Of a stretch of DNA of 64,000 nt, positions 35,168-44,180 are shown in pieces; the first letter of the stretch is position 1; every line of letters begins with the position of its first letter. Position numbers and translations under genes: made by a program. Under the pieces are notes generated by a model that was not told the DNA's origin, searched no databases, and worked only from the letters and a program-made list of their open reading frames with translations. This stretch comes from CAVPMW01 sp963706515 (GTDB taxonomy: Bacteria; Chloroflexota; Anaerolineae; Anaerolineales; UBA4823), in assembly GCA_963706515.1 (NCBI GenBank), contig CAVPMW010000010.1, forward strand, positions 186,001-250,000, in the 5' to 3' direction.

Positions 35168-36156
35168 GCCGCTATTCTTTGGCGCTGGCTCTGGCTGGAT
35201 TGAGCTTTATGCTGACGATGATCTGGGGCGAGCCATTGCTGCGTATATTGCGCCATTACAAGGTCGGCAAGGAGATCCGTGTAGAAGGTCCTGAGAGGCA
35301 TTTCACCAAGCTTGGCACCCCAACCATGGGCGGCATTCTGATCGTCGCTCCGGTTGTCCTGATAACTGTGCTGATGAATGCCAGCTCGGTGATCGGGGTT
35401 ACTGTCCTGGGGAGATCGGTAATCCTTCCGACCGGGGTGATGATCCTGTTTGCCATGTTAGGCGCGGTGGACGATTGGGAAGGATTGCGTGGAAAACGAC
35501 GCGGGAAGGGCATGCGCGCCCGCTGGAAGCTCGCTCTCCAGATTCTTATTGCCCTGGCGGCAGCCTGGGGGCTGTATGCAGTGCTTGATGTGCCTCATGC
35601 GTTTTTCCCTGGGGTTAGAGGCGAGATTAATATTGGCTACTGGTATATACCGCTGGCTGCGTTCATTATCGTCGCCAGCACCAATGTAGTGAACTTCACA
35701 GATGGGTTGGACGGACTGGCAGGCCTGATCTCAGCTACTGCGATTGCTACGTATGGGGGGATTGCCCTGATGCAAGGGCAGGTTTTCGTAGGACGTTTCT
35801 GCTTCACTCTGGTCGGGGCGACCTTCGGGTTTTTATGGTTCAACGTGCATCCTGCTCAGCTATTTATGGGAGATACCGGTTCCCTGGCCCTGGGTGCGAC
35901 CCTGGCGGTGGTTGCGCTGATGACCGGTCAGTGGATACTGCTGCCGGTGATTGCCATCATTCCGGTTGCGACCGGCTTGAGCGTGATTTTGCAGATCATT
36001 TATTTCCGCGTGACCGGTGGGAGAAGGTTGTTCAAGATGGCCCCGCTGCACCATCACTTCGAGCTCTCTGGTTGGAGTGAAACCCAGATTGTGCAGAGGT
36101 TTTGGCTGATCAGCTTGCTGGCAGCGATGATCGGTGTGGCACTGGCGGTTGTATGA
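35164..36156 (+). CDS. mraY: Phospho-MurNAc-pentapeptide translocase MraY
   Basis: MraY transfers phospho-MurNAc-pentapeptide to undecaprenyl phosphate, forming lipid I. The intact 330-residue membrane protein has about ten hydrophobic segments, the KLGTPTMGGILIVAPVV motif, NFTDGLDGLA and the HHHFE loop (APLHHHFELSGWSE). It overlaps murF and murD by 4 bp each. Confidence 0.97.
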   Translation: MSRYSLALALAGLSFMLTMIWGEPLLRILRHYKVGKEIRVEGPERHFTKLGTPTMGGILIVAPVVLITVLMNASSVIGVTVLGRSVILPTGVMILFAMLGAVDDWEGLRGKRRGKGMRARWKLALQILIALAAAWGLYAVLDVPHAFFPGVRGEINIGYWYIPLAAFIIVASTNVVNFTDGLDGLAGLISATAIATYGGIALMQGQVFVGRFCFTLVGATFGFLWFNVHPAQLFMGDTGSLALGATLAVVALMTGQWILLPVIAIIPVATGLSVILQIIYFRVTGGRRLFKMAPLHHHFELSGWSETQIVQRFWLISLLAAMIGVALAVV

Positions 36157-37583
36157 CGATGGATTGGAACGGGAAGCAGGTGATCATCATAGGTGCAGCT
36201 CGCCAGGGATTGGCTTTGGCGCGCTACCTGCTGCTCCATGGCGCCAGGGTGACCATTACTGACCGGAAGACGCGTGAGGAGCTCGAGGACGGGTCGGGTG
36301 ACCTGCAAGCCATTTCTGCAAAGACACGATCAGTCGAGTGGGTCTTGGGGGAGAATCCTGCAAGCCTGGTGGATGAGGCTGATTGGGTGTTTGTATCTGG
36401 CGGTGTGCCGTTGACTAATCCGATAATCGTTGCAGCGATGGAGAAGGGCATTCCCGTCTCGAATGACTCCCAGCTGTTCATGGAGGTGGTCCCCTGTACT
36501 GTAGTCGGCATCACTGGCTCAGCCGGGAAGACCACAACGACCAGCCTGGTGGGCGAGATCGCCCAACGCTCAAATCTGCCTGCGAAAGTCTGGGTAGGCG
36601 GCAATATCGGCGTACCATTGATTGATTACGTGGACGAGATGCAGCCAGAAGACCTGGCAGTTGTGGAATTTTCCAGCTTCCAGCTTGAATTGATGAACCG
36701 CTCGCCTCAGGTTGCGGCAGTCCTTAATATCACCCCGAACCACCTCGATCGCCATGAGAGCATGGATGCCTACTCAGCGATAAAAGCTCGCATCGTCGAC
36801 TTTCAGGGACCAGGCGATATGGCTGTCCTGGGGCGGGATGACCCTGGTTCGTGGAAGCTCGCAGAACGAGTCCACGGGCGATTGTTCTCATTCGGGATCC
36901 AGCCTCCGGACACCAGGCAGCCCGGTCGGGAAGGCACTTATGTCAGGGGAGAAATACTTTGCCTGGGGCTGGCGCAGAGGCTGAGTGGCAAGCTGGAGGA
37001 AACGCCCATCATTAACCGCGATCGGATTCGCCTGCGCGGTGAGCACAACCTGGCGAATGTCCTGGCGGCGTGCGCGATTGCTGCTGCGGCTGGGCTGCCG
37101 GTTTTTGCCATGCAGGAGGCCGTGGATAATTTCCAGGGGGTGCCTCACCGCCTGGAGTATGTGCGCACCTGGAGAGGCGCCGATTGGTATAACGACTCGA
37201 TTGCAACTGCCCCGGAAAGAGCCATCGCCGCGATCCGCTCTTTCAGCGAGCCGCTCATTTTATTAGCTGGAGGCAGGGATAAAAACCTGCCCTGGGAGGA
37301 GTTTGCTGCCCTGGTCAGCCAGCGGGTGGACCATCTGATATTGTTCGGTGAATCTGTAGATAAAATCCTGGGTGCGGTTCAAGCGGCGGAGAGCACTCAG
37401 GCTCAATCCAAATTGACCATTACTTGCTGCCCTGGCTTGCGGGAGGCGGTCCAGAAAGCAGCGGAAGTCGTCCAACCTGGAGATGTGGTATTGCTTGCCC
37501 CGGGAGGTACGAGTTTTGACGAGTTTAAAGATTTTGAGGAGCGTGGAGTATGTTTCAGTCAATGGGTCAACGAGCTCAAGTAA
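36153..37583 (+). CDS. murD: UDP-MurNAc-L-Ala--D-Glu ligase MurD
   Basis: MurD adds D-glutamate to UDP-MurNAc-L-Ala. The intact 476-residue enzyme has an N-terminal Rossmann-like segment (VIIIGAARQGLALARYLL), the ATP loop VVGITGSAGKTTTTSLVGEI, NITPNHLDRH and the C-domain WYNDSIATAPERAIAA. ATG 36153 overlaps the mraY stop; ATG 36159 is possible. The gene end overlaps ftsW by 34 bp. Confidence 0.96.
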   Translation: MTMDWNGKQVIIIGAARQGLALARYLLLHGARVTITDRKTREELEDGSGDLQAISAKTRSVEWVLGENPASLVDEADWVFVSGGVPLTNPIIVAAMEKGIPVSNDSQLFMEVVPCTVVGITGSAGKTTTTSLVGEIAQRSNLPAKVWVGGNIGVPLIDYVDEMQPEDLAVVEFSSFQLELMNRSPQVAAVLNITPNHLDRHESMDAYSAIKARIVDFQGPGDMAVLGRDDPGSWKLAERVHGRLFSFGIQPPDTRQPGREGTYVRGEILCLGLAQRLSGKLEETPIINRDRIRLRGEHNLANVLAACAIAAAAGLPVFAMQEAVDNFQGVPHRLEYVRTWRGADWYNDSIATAPERAIAAIRSFSEPLILLAGGRDKNLPWEEFAALVSQRVDHLILFGESVDKILGAVQAAESTQAQSKLTITCCPGLREAVQKAAEVVQPGDVVLLAPGGTSFDEFKDFEERGVCFSQWVNELK

Positions 37584-38812
37584 ACCCAGCCGATCAGGCC
37601 CAGCCAATCATTAAAAGTAAACGGGCATTGGGTGGGATCGATGTGCCGTTGATGTTAACCTTGATTGCGCTGGTTATCTTTGGATTGATCATGGTTAACT
37701 CTGCCAGTTGGGATGACTCTATTCAGGTCTACGGTGCTCCAACCACGATCTTCTGGCGGCAGGTGATGTGGGGTGGGTTGGGTGTCCTGGTTGCGGGCGC
37801 ATTAGCCTTCGTCGATTATCACTTTTTGCGCAAAATAGCCGTACCGATCATGGGCGTGACCATCCTCATGTTGATCATGGTATTGTTCATCGGTGAGGAG
37901 CGCAATGGCGCTATCCGTACGCTATTTCGCGGCTCAGTGCAGCCCTCTGAGCTGGCGAAGCTGGCGACCATCATTTATCTGGGAGTATGGCTGTTCGCCA
38001 AGCAAGAGCGGCTGAATACAGTGGGTTTTGGTCTGATTCCCCTGGGATTCATCCTGGGAATGACCGCGGGTTGGATTTTCATGCAGCCGGATTTCAGCGC
38101 AGTCCTGACGATCCTTTTCCTGGGAGGCGTATTGTTTTTCCTGGCGGGCGGCAGCCGGAAGCAGCTTGTGCTCTTAGGCGCCATTTCCATTCTGATCGGT
38201 TTCCTGGTGGTCAATGTCAGCTCGACCGGGCGCCAGCGATTTATCGATTATAAGGCGGGCTGGCGCAACCCTGGTGAGGCCTCTTATCACATACAGCGGG
38301 CGATGGAATCGTTCGCACGGGGAGGTTTCCTGGGAGTCGGCATCGGTAAATCAGAGACGAAGCTGACCGGATTACCTTTTCCATCGACAGACAGTATTTT
38401 TGCCGTAGTCGGTGAGGAGACCGGTTTTGTTGGCTCGGCGGTGCTGGTTATTTTATATACCCTGCTGTTCTGGCGCGGATTGACGATTGCGGTGAATGCT
38501 CCGGATGAGCTGGGAAAAATCCTGGCGGCTGGATTAACCATCTGGATTGCCTTTGAGGCTTTTATTAATATGGCAGTTATGGTTAACCTGGTGCCGTTTG
38601 CTGGAAATGCCTTGCCATTTATGAGCGCAGGCGGCTCCAGCCTGGTTGTATCTCTGGCTGGAATGGGCGTGCTTTTAAACATCTCGCGCCAGAGCACGCA
38701 GAAGGAAGAAGAGTTTTGGAGATCGTTCGGTGCGGTTGTTAATTTGCGCCGGTGGGACAGGCGGCGGCGTATATCCCGCCCTCGCCGTTCTTCAGGCATT
38801 AGTGGAAGCTGA
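37550..38812 (+). CDS. ftsW: Septal peptidoglycan polymerase FtsW (SEDS family)
   Basis: FtsW is the lipid II glycosyltransferase of the septum and partner of FtsI. The 420-residue protein has about ten membrane helices and the SEDS signatures FRGSVQPSELAKLATIIYLG, MQPDFSA and GNALPFMSAGGSSLVVSLAG. A very basic tail (RRWDRRRRISRPRR) follows the last helix. The start overlaps murD by 34 bp and the tail overlaps murG by 83 bp in another frame. Confidence 0.95.
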   Translation: MFQSMGQRAQVNPADQAQPIIKSKRALGGIDVPLMLTLIALVIFGLIMVNSASWDDSIQVYGAPTTIFWRQVMWGGLGVLVAGALAFVDYHFLRKIAVPIMGVTILMLIMVLFIGEERNGAIRTLFRGSVQPSELAKLATIIYLGVWLFAKQERLNTVGFGLIPLGFILGMTAGWIFMQPDFSAVLTILFLGGVLFFLAGGSRKQLVLLGAISILIGFLVVNVSSTGRQRFIDYKAGWRNPGEASYHIQRAMESFARGGFLGVGIGKSETKLTGLPFPSTDSIFAVVGEETGFVGSAVLVILYTLLFWRGLTIAVNAPDELGKILAAGLTIWIAFEAFINMAVMVNLVPFAGNALPFMSAGGSSLVVSLAGMGVLLNISRQSTQKEEEFWRSFGAVVNLRRWDRRRRISRPRRSSGISGS

Positions 38813-39845
38813 ACCGTCAGCGGAGATATTATGGGTCGGAGGGACAGGCGGGATGGAGGCTGAGCTGGTTAGTAACGCCGGTTTGCCTTATACCGAAATC
38901 CCAGCGGCAGGCATCCACGGGGTTGGCTGGCGTTCTTTGCCGGGTAATTCCTGGATGGTGCTGAAGGGTATCCGCAGCGCAGGGGAAGTGCTGCGGGATT
39001 TCAATCCACAGGTGATGTTTTACACCGGTGGATATGTTGCCGTTCCTATGTCACTGGCAGCTCGCCGGGTCCCCTCTGTACTTTTCGTCCCCGATATCGA
39101 GCCAGGCCTGGCAATTCAGACGATTGCCCGCTTTGCAGACCGGATTGCAGTAACCGCGGAATCTTCCAGGGGTTATTTCCGGCAGCCAGAAAAAATTATC
39201 GTTACAGGATATCCCACCCGGGCTGACTTGAAATCCTGGACGAGGGCGGAGGCTTACCAGTATTTTGATTTTTCTCCTGACCTGCCTACTCTACTGGTAA
39301 TGGGAGGCAGCAAGGGTGCGCGTTCAATCAACAGGGCGGTGATGGGCGTGCTGCCAGAGCTGTTAGCTGCTGCACAGGTTATCCACCTCACGGGTCACCT
39401 GGATTGGGACGAGGTAAAAACAGCCCAGAACGGGTTGCCGGCTGAGATCGCTGACCGCTACCGGGCATATCCCTACCTGCACGAGGGGATGGGCGCTGCG
39501 TTGAGTGTGGCAGACCTGGCCCTCTCGCGAGCGGGAGCTTCGACGTTAGGCGAGTATCCGTTATTCGGGCTGCCAGCGATCCTGGTGCCATATCCGTATG
39601 CGTGGCGCTACCAGCATGGCAATGCAGAATATCTTGTTAATCGGGGTGCAGCCATCATTATCCGCGACGAGGACCTGCCCGAAAGGATAATCCCGGCGGT
39701 TCGAGAATTATTAAATGATCCCGACCGCCTGGCTGGAATGCGCAAAGCCATGCTTGCCCTACACAGACCAGGTGCAGCCACGGAAATTGCCCACCAGTTG
39801 CGGGATTTAACCCACCGTGTACAAGAGGGAGCCAGGCGTGGTTAG
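38730..39845 (+). CDS. murG: UDP-GlcNAc transferase MurG with altered glycine loop
   Basis: MurG adds GlcNAc to lipid I, forming lipid II at the membrane inner face. The 371-residue GT-B enzyme starts at GTG 38730 with RLLICAGGTGGGVYPALAVL, and the donor-binding half has SRAGASTLGEYPLFGLPAIL. The usual loop is GGTGGHxxPA; here the conserved His is Gly followed by Val. GTG 38730 lies 83 bp inside ftsW. No later start keeps the loop, so the overlap appears real. Confidence 0.93.
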   Translation: MRLLICAGGTGGGVYPALAVLQALVEAEPSAEILWVGGTGGMEAELVSNAGLPYTEIPAAGIHGVGWRSLPGNSWMVLKGIRSAGEVLRDFNPQVMFYTGGYVAVPMSLAARRVPSVLFVPDIEPGLAIQTIARFADRIAVTAESSRGYFRQPEKIIVTGYPTRADLKSWTRAEAYQYFDFSPDLPTLLVMGGSKGARSINRAVMGVLPELLAAAQVIHLTGHLDWDEVKTAQNGLPAEIADRYRAYPYLHEGMGAALSVADLALSRAGASTLGEYPLFGLPAILVPYPYAWRYQHGNAEYLVNRGAAIIIRDEDLPERIIPAVRELLNDPDRLAGMRKAMLALHRPGAATEIAHQLRDLTHRVQEGARRG

Positions 39846-40374
39846 TTTATTTGTTGTTTTCTGGACGTTCGTGATCCTGTTCGCCATCATCGGCGCGATG
39901 CGCGGCTGGGCGAAGGAGATATTAGTAACGGCCAGCGTGATTCTGGCATTATTTATTATTACTGTCCTGCAGACTTATATCGGCGCAGTAGTCCGAGCCT
40001 TAGGCGGGGCGGGTGGTACGCCATTGTTCTGGATGCGCATCATGATCATCTTATTATTAGCTTTCTTTGGCTACCAAACTCCAAATATCCGTGGCATAGC
40101 CGGGGCAAGGTTTGCCCGTGAGCGATTGTCAGATGTCTTATTGGGTTTATTTATCGGAGCACTGAACGGTTATTTAATTGTCGGGAGCATCTGGTACTAC
40201 CTGAATGCGGCGGGTTATCCTTTCAAGTTCATCCTTCCGCCCCAGCAAGGCTTTCCCTATTACCAGCAGACGATCAGCATGCTTAATTACCTCCCTCCAG
40301 CCTGGCTTACGATCCCATGGATATATTTCGCAGTCGCGCTGGCATTCTTATTCGTCATCATTGTGTTTATCTAA
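39838..40374 (+). CDS. CvpA-like membrane protein in the dcw cluster
   Basis: The 178-residue protein begins (GTG 39838) VVSLFVVFWTFVILFAIIGA, then MRGWAKEILVTASVILALFI. It has four or more hydrophobic segments, and the Arg-Gly-Trp-x-Lys-Glu turn is CvpA-like. The start follows GAGGGAG and overlaps the murG stop; the stop overlaps the murC start. Translational coupling on both sides suggests a role in envelope or septum formation, but the function is unknown. Confidence 0.68.
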   Translation: MVSLFVVFWTFVILFAIIGAMRGWAKEILVTASVILALFIITVLQTYIGAVVRALGGAGGTPLFWMRIMIILLLAFFGYQTPNIRGIAGARFARERLSDVLLGLFIGALNGYLIVGSIWYYLNAAGYPFKFILPPQQGFPYYQQTISMLNYLPPAWLTIPWIYFAVALAFLFVIIVFI

Positions 40375-41801
40375 TGGTTACGAGAATGATGGACCACGTG
40401 CATTTCATCGGCGTCGGTGGAACCGGGCTTTCAGCCATGGCGATTGTCCTTTTAGAGAAAGGATATACCGTCAGCGGGTCGGATCGCATTCTCTCACCGC
40501 TTGCCATGCGGGTGCGCGAGGCCGGCGGACAGGTTTTCAGCGGTCACCGGCCTGAGAACATCTCCGGAGCCGATATCGTGGTGCAATCTTCGGCAATACC
40601 TGAAGACAACCCTGAAGTGCAAGCTGCTCGTGCCGCAGGTATCCCTGTGCTGAAGCGATCAGAATTCCTGCCTCAGCTTATGCTGGGTCAACGCTGTATC
40701 GCTATCGCCGGGACACACGGCAAGACGACTACGACTGCAATGGTCGCCTGGATGTTAACAAACCTGGGTCTGGACCCATCCTTCATCATCGGAGGCGTCT
40801 CGCACGATTTGGGCACGAATGCACGTGCGGGTAAGGGCGAGTATTTTGTGATCGAGGCAGACGAGTACGATCGCATGTTCCTGGGAATGGCACCTGACGT
40901 GGCTGTGGTTACCAATATCGAATATGATCATCCGGATTATTTCAAAACCCAGGAAGAAGGTTTTCAGGCATTCCTGGAATTTGCCAAACGGATAAAAGAG
41001 GATGGTATTTTAATCGCCTGCAGCGACGATCCGGGATCAAGCCGCTTACTGAAGGCGGCGGTAGCTTCGGGAAAAGCGGCAGCCGGTTATGGGATGCACT
41101 CCGCGGCGAGCGTCTACCGGCTGGTCGAGGTAAGCCAGGACACAGGGGGGAGCCAATCTATCGATGTGTTGATCAAACAGAACCAGTACACCCTGGAGCT
41201 TCAAATCCCTGGTGCTCATAACGCTTTGAATGCCCTGGCGGCGCTGGCAGTAGCCGATCAACTGGGTTTGCCGCTTTATCCTGCACTGCAGGCGCTCGAG
41301 CAGTACAGCGGTACCGAACGGCGTTTTCAGATTCACCCGCCCATGGCAGGTATTACAGTGATCGATGATTACGCTCATCATCCAACAGAAATCCGAGCCA
41401 CGCTTGCCGCTGCGCGAGGTCGCTATTCCACGCAAGAGATATGGGCAGTCTGGCAGCCGCATACCTTTAGCCGGACGCGGACACTAGAACCCGAGTTTGT
41501 TTCTGCCTTCGGAGAGGCTGATCACCTGCTGGTTACCGAGATTTATGCAGCCCGGGAATCGCTCCCGGAGGACGGCTACAGCGCCAAAAATATGGTCGCG
41601 CGGATCGATCACCCTGACGTTCATCTCGTACCCACACTCGACGAGGCGACCGATTATCTGTTAAGCAGGTTGAAGCCAGGAGCCGTGGTCATCGTCCTCT
41701 CTGCGGGCGATGCAGATCAAATCAGTAAAAATATCTTGTCCAGGCTGGAGCAGAGCGCGACTGATCCAGGTCTGAATGAGCCAGCGCAACTCTGTTGCTG
41801 A
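40374..41801 (+). CDS. murC: UDP-MurNAc--L-Ala ligase MurC
   Basis: MurC adds the first amino acid to UDP-MurNAc. The intact 475-residue enzyme has HFIGVGGTGLSAMAIVLLEK, the ATP loop IAIAGTHGKTTTTAMVAWML, VIEADEYDRMF and IDDYAHHPTEIRATLAAAR. ATG 40374 overlaps the preceding stop; in-frame ATGs at 40386 and 40389 would remove four or five residues. Confidence 0.96.
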   Translation: MVTRMMDHVHFIGVGGTGLSAMAIVLLEKGYTVSGSDRILSPLAMRVREAGGQVFSGHRPENISGADIVVQSSAIPEDNPEVQAARAAGIPVLKRSEFLPQLMLGQRCIAIAGTHGKTTTTAMVAWMLTNLGLDPSFIIGGVSHDLGTNARAGKGEYFVIEADEYDRMFLGMAPDVAVVTNIEYDHPDYFKTQEEGFQAFLEFAKRIKEDGILIACSDDPGSSRLLKAAVASGKAAAGYGMHSAASVYRLVEVSQDTGGSQSIDVLIKQNQYTLELQIPGAHNALNALAALAVADQLGLPLYPALQALEQYSGTERRFQIHPPMAGITVIDDYAHHPTEIRATLAAARGRYSTQEIWAVWQPHTFSRTRTLEPEFVSAFGEADHLLVTEIYAARESLPEDGYSAKNMVARIDHPDVHLVPTLDEATDYLLSRLKPGAVVIVLSAGDADQISKNILSRLEQSATDPGLNEPAQLCC

Positions 41802-41826
41802 AGATGCCTCGGGAAGGAGCATCGCT

Positions 41827-42021
41827 ATGGCAGCCAATGACCGGAAATTTGAGCTAGACAGCCTTACTACCGCCAGCTTGAAACAAGCGCCGGATCTTTC
41901 GAGTGATTTATTCCAGTCAGAAGGAAGCGGTCGCGGAAAAACTCGTAAAAGGAACCGGAAAGAGGCTACGGTGACAAGAGAAATAATAAACCGCTTGATC
42001 GAGCGGATTCGGGAAATATAG
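41827..42021 (+). CDS. Small basic protein between murC and murB
   Basis: This 64-residue frame starts MAANDRKFELDSLTTASLKQ after a good GGAAGGAG site. It has a Lys/Arg-rich middle (GKTRKRNRKEATVTREIINR) and an amphipathic C-terminal end. No family is recognised. It fills the 257 bp between murC and murB. A longer reading from ATG 41776 overlaps murC by 26 bp. Coding status rests on the ribosome site and position only. Confidence 0.45.
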   Translation: MAANDRKFELDSLTTASLKQAPDLSSDLFQSEGSGRGKTRKRNRKEATVTREIINRLIERIREI

Positions 42022-42058
42022 TGAAGGCTTAGGCAGGATTCCTGAAACCAGGAGAGCT

Positions 42059-43012
42059 ATGCTTGCTGTGAGGGTTAATCCATCGGTGATAAATCGTTTG
42101 CAGGTCGTATTTGGGGCTCGGCTGCGCGATCACGTCTCACTGGCTCGCTATACCTCGAGCCGGGTCGGTGGGGAGGCTGACTGGTTCCTGGAAGTGCAGT
42201 CTGCAGATGAGCTGGCGGAAACGGTGCGGCTTATATGGCAGGTCGAGCTCCCGTACGTAATCCTGGGTGGAGGATCGAACGTACTGGTGAGTGATGCAGG
42301 TGTGCGCGGCGTGGTGCTGCTTAATCGAGCAAAACAAGTGCGCTTCGATATACACGGTACGCCGCCAACGGTCTGGGCAGAATCCGGAGCGAATTTAGGG
42401 CTCATCGCTCGCCAGGCAGCTCAGCAGGGTTTATCTGGGCTGGAATGGGCTTCCGGAATTCCAGGAACGCTTGGCGGAGCTGTGGTTGGTAACGCCGGCG
42501 CGCATAGCGCAGATATCGCTGGCAGCCTGCGCCTGGCAGAAATCTTGCACCGTTTAAGGAAAGGACAAAACGATATTCCAAAGCGAGAGCAATGGGTGCC
42601 AGAACAACTCGAGCTCGCCTATCGAACAAGCCTGATCAAAAAGCAGCCTGGCAGGATCGTAGTACTCAACGCAGTGCTCGAACTGAAACGAAGCAAGAAG
42701 GATGATGTGCAAGCCAAGATGGACCAATATAGCGAATATCGCCACCGCACTCAACCACCCGGAGCCAGCATGGGTTCTATGTTTAAAAATCCGCCCAATG
42801 ACTTCGCAGGACGATTAATCGATGCGGCTGGCTTGAAAGGCACGCGAATCGGTGATGCAGAAATCAGTAACCTTCACGGGAATTTCTTCATTAATAGGGG
42901 TCAGGCGAGGGCACAGGATGTGTTCTCTCTGATCCAGCTTGCCCGGCAAAAAGTGCTCGAAGCCTCTGGCATCGAGCTGGAGCTGGAAATTGAGCTCGTC
43001 GGTGAATGGTAG
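42059..43012 (+). CDS. murB: UDP-N-acetylenolpyruvoylglucosamine reductase
   Basis: MurB is a FAD enzyme that reduces enolpyruvyl-UDP-GlcNAc to UDP-MurNAc. The intact 317-residue protein has TSSRVGGEADWFLEVQSADE, ILGGGSNVLVSDAGVRGVVL, SGIPGTLGGAVVGNAGAH and the catalytic serine region PPGASMGSMFKNPPND. ATG 42059 follows AGGAG. Confidence 0.96.
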   Translation: MLAVRVNPSVINRLQVVFGARLRDHVSLARYTSSRVGGEADWFLEVQSADELAETVRLIWQVELPYVILGGGSNVLVSDAGVRGVVLLNRAKQVRFDIHGTPPTVWAESGANLGLIARQAAQQGLSGLEWASGIPGTLGGAVVGNAGAHSADIAGSLRLAEILHRLRKGQNDIPKREQWVPEQLELAYRTSLIKKQPGRIVVLNAVLELKRSKKDDVQAKMDQYSEYRHRTQPPGASMGSMFKNPPNDFAGRLIDAAGLKGTRIGDAEISNLHGNFFINRGQARAQDVFSLIQLARQKVLEASGIELELEIELVGEW

Positions 43013-43057
43013 GTTGAGAGGAAAATTGGTCTGCATAGATTGGCCATACTGGATTAG

Positions 43058-44179
43058 ATGATGATGTCGAAGCTGCGTGTGGGAGTGGTTTTTGGAGGTC
43101 GCTCAGGCGAGCATGAGGTCTCTTTAATGTCGGCTCGCTCGGTCCTCTCCGCACTCGACCCGGAAAAATACCTGGTAATGCAGATCGGGATTGATCGCTC
43201 TGGCAGCTGGTGGAGCGGTGAAGACGTGCTGCAGGGGTTAGACAGGGATGATTTCGATCAATTGACTGAGGCTACTTTGCTGCCAGACCCAAACCGATCG
43301 GGGCTGTATCAGGTGCAGACCAGTGAGCGAGGTGATTTCCTGGAACTACTCAGCGATCTGGATGTCCTTTTTCCAGTGCTGCATGGGACCTTTGGGGAGG
43401 ACGGCACATTACAGGGTTTGTTGGAGCTGGCAGACCTGGCTTACGTTGGAGCGGGTGTTTTAGGTTCTGCGTTGGGTATGGATAAAGCAGTCTTCAAGCA
43501 GTTGATGCACGCCTATGGAATTCCAGTGATCCCTTCGACCCTGGTGCTGCGCAGCGCTATTGAGCAGGATTTGGAATCGGTCATCGTGCAGGCAGAGAGG
43601 TTGTCACCCTACCCGCTGTTTACGAAGCCTGCCAACCTGGGTTCTTCGGTTGGGATCAGCAAATGCCGCTCGCGGTCCGATCTGACAGAAGGCTTGTTGG
43701 ATGCGGCGCAGTACGATCGCCGGGTGCTGATCGAGAAGGGAATCGATGCGCGCGAGATCGAAGTTAGCGTTTTAGGGAATGATGCTCCCCAGGTCTCGGT
43801 TCCAGGTGAGGTCATCCCCTCGCGAGAATATTACTCCTACGAGGCAAAATATCTGGACGGATCTTCTGGGCTGATAATTCCTGCGCCGATCTCACCGGAC
43901 CAGACAGAGCGTGTACGCCGGCTGGCTGTTCAGGCTTACCAGGCGATTGATTGCAGCGGAATGGCGCGGGTGGATTTCTTATTGGATAAAGAGAATGGGG
44001 AGCTCTACGTGAGTGAGGTCAATACCATCCCCGGTTTTACCCAGATCAGCATGTACCCCAAACTATGGGAAGCCAGCGGTCTGAGCTATCCTGAATTAGT
44101 CGATCGTTTGATCGAGCTCGCCCTGGAACGTAAGACAGATCGAGATCGCACCGAACGGCGTTTTCGGAGGCAGAATTAA
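43058..44179 (+). CDS. ddl: D-alanine--D-alanine ligase
   Basis: This ATP-grasp enzyme makes the D-Ala-D-Ala dipeptide used by MurF. The intact 373-residue protein has VGVVFGGRSGEHEVSLMSAR, LHGTFGEDGTLQGLLELADL, FTKPANLGSSVGISKCRSRS and VSEVNTIPGFTQISMYPKLW. No sign of the D-Ala-D-Lac type is obvious, but specificity was not modelled. ftsQ follows one base after the stop. Confidence 0.96.
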   Translation: MMMSKLRVGVVFGGRSGEHEVSLMSARSVLSALDPEKYLVMQIGIDRSGSWWSGEDVLQGLDRDDFDQLTEATLLPDPNRSGLYQVQTSERGDFLELLSDLDVLFPVLHGTFGEDGTLQGLLELADLAYVGAGVLGSALGMDKAVFKQLMHAYGIPVIPSTLVLRSAIEQDLESVIVQAERLSPYPLFTKPANLGSSVGISKCRSRSDLTEGLLDAAQYDRRVLIEKGIDAREIEVSVLGNDAPQVSVPGEVIPSREYYSYEAKYLDGSSGLIIPAPISPDQTERVRRLAVQAYQAIDCSGMARVDFLLDKENGELYVSEVNTIPGFTQISMYPKLWEASGLSYPELVDRLIELALERKTDRDRTERRFRRQN

Positions 44180-44180
44180 T

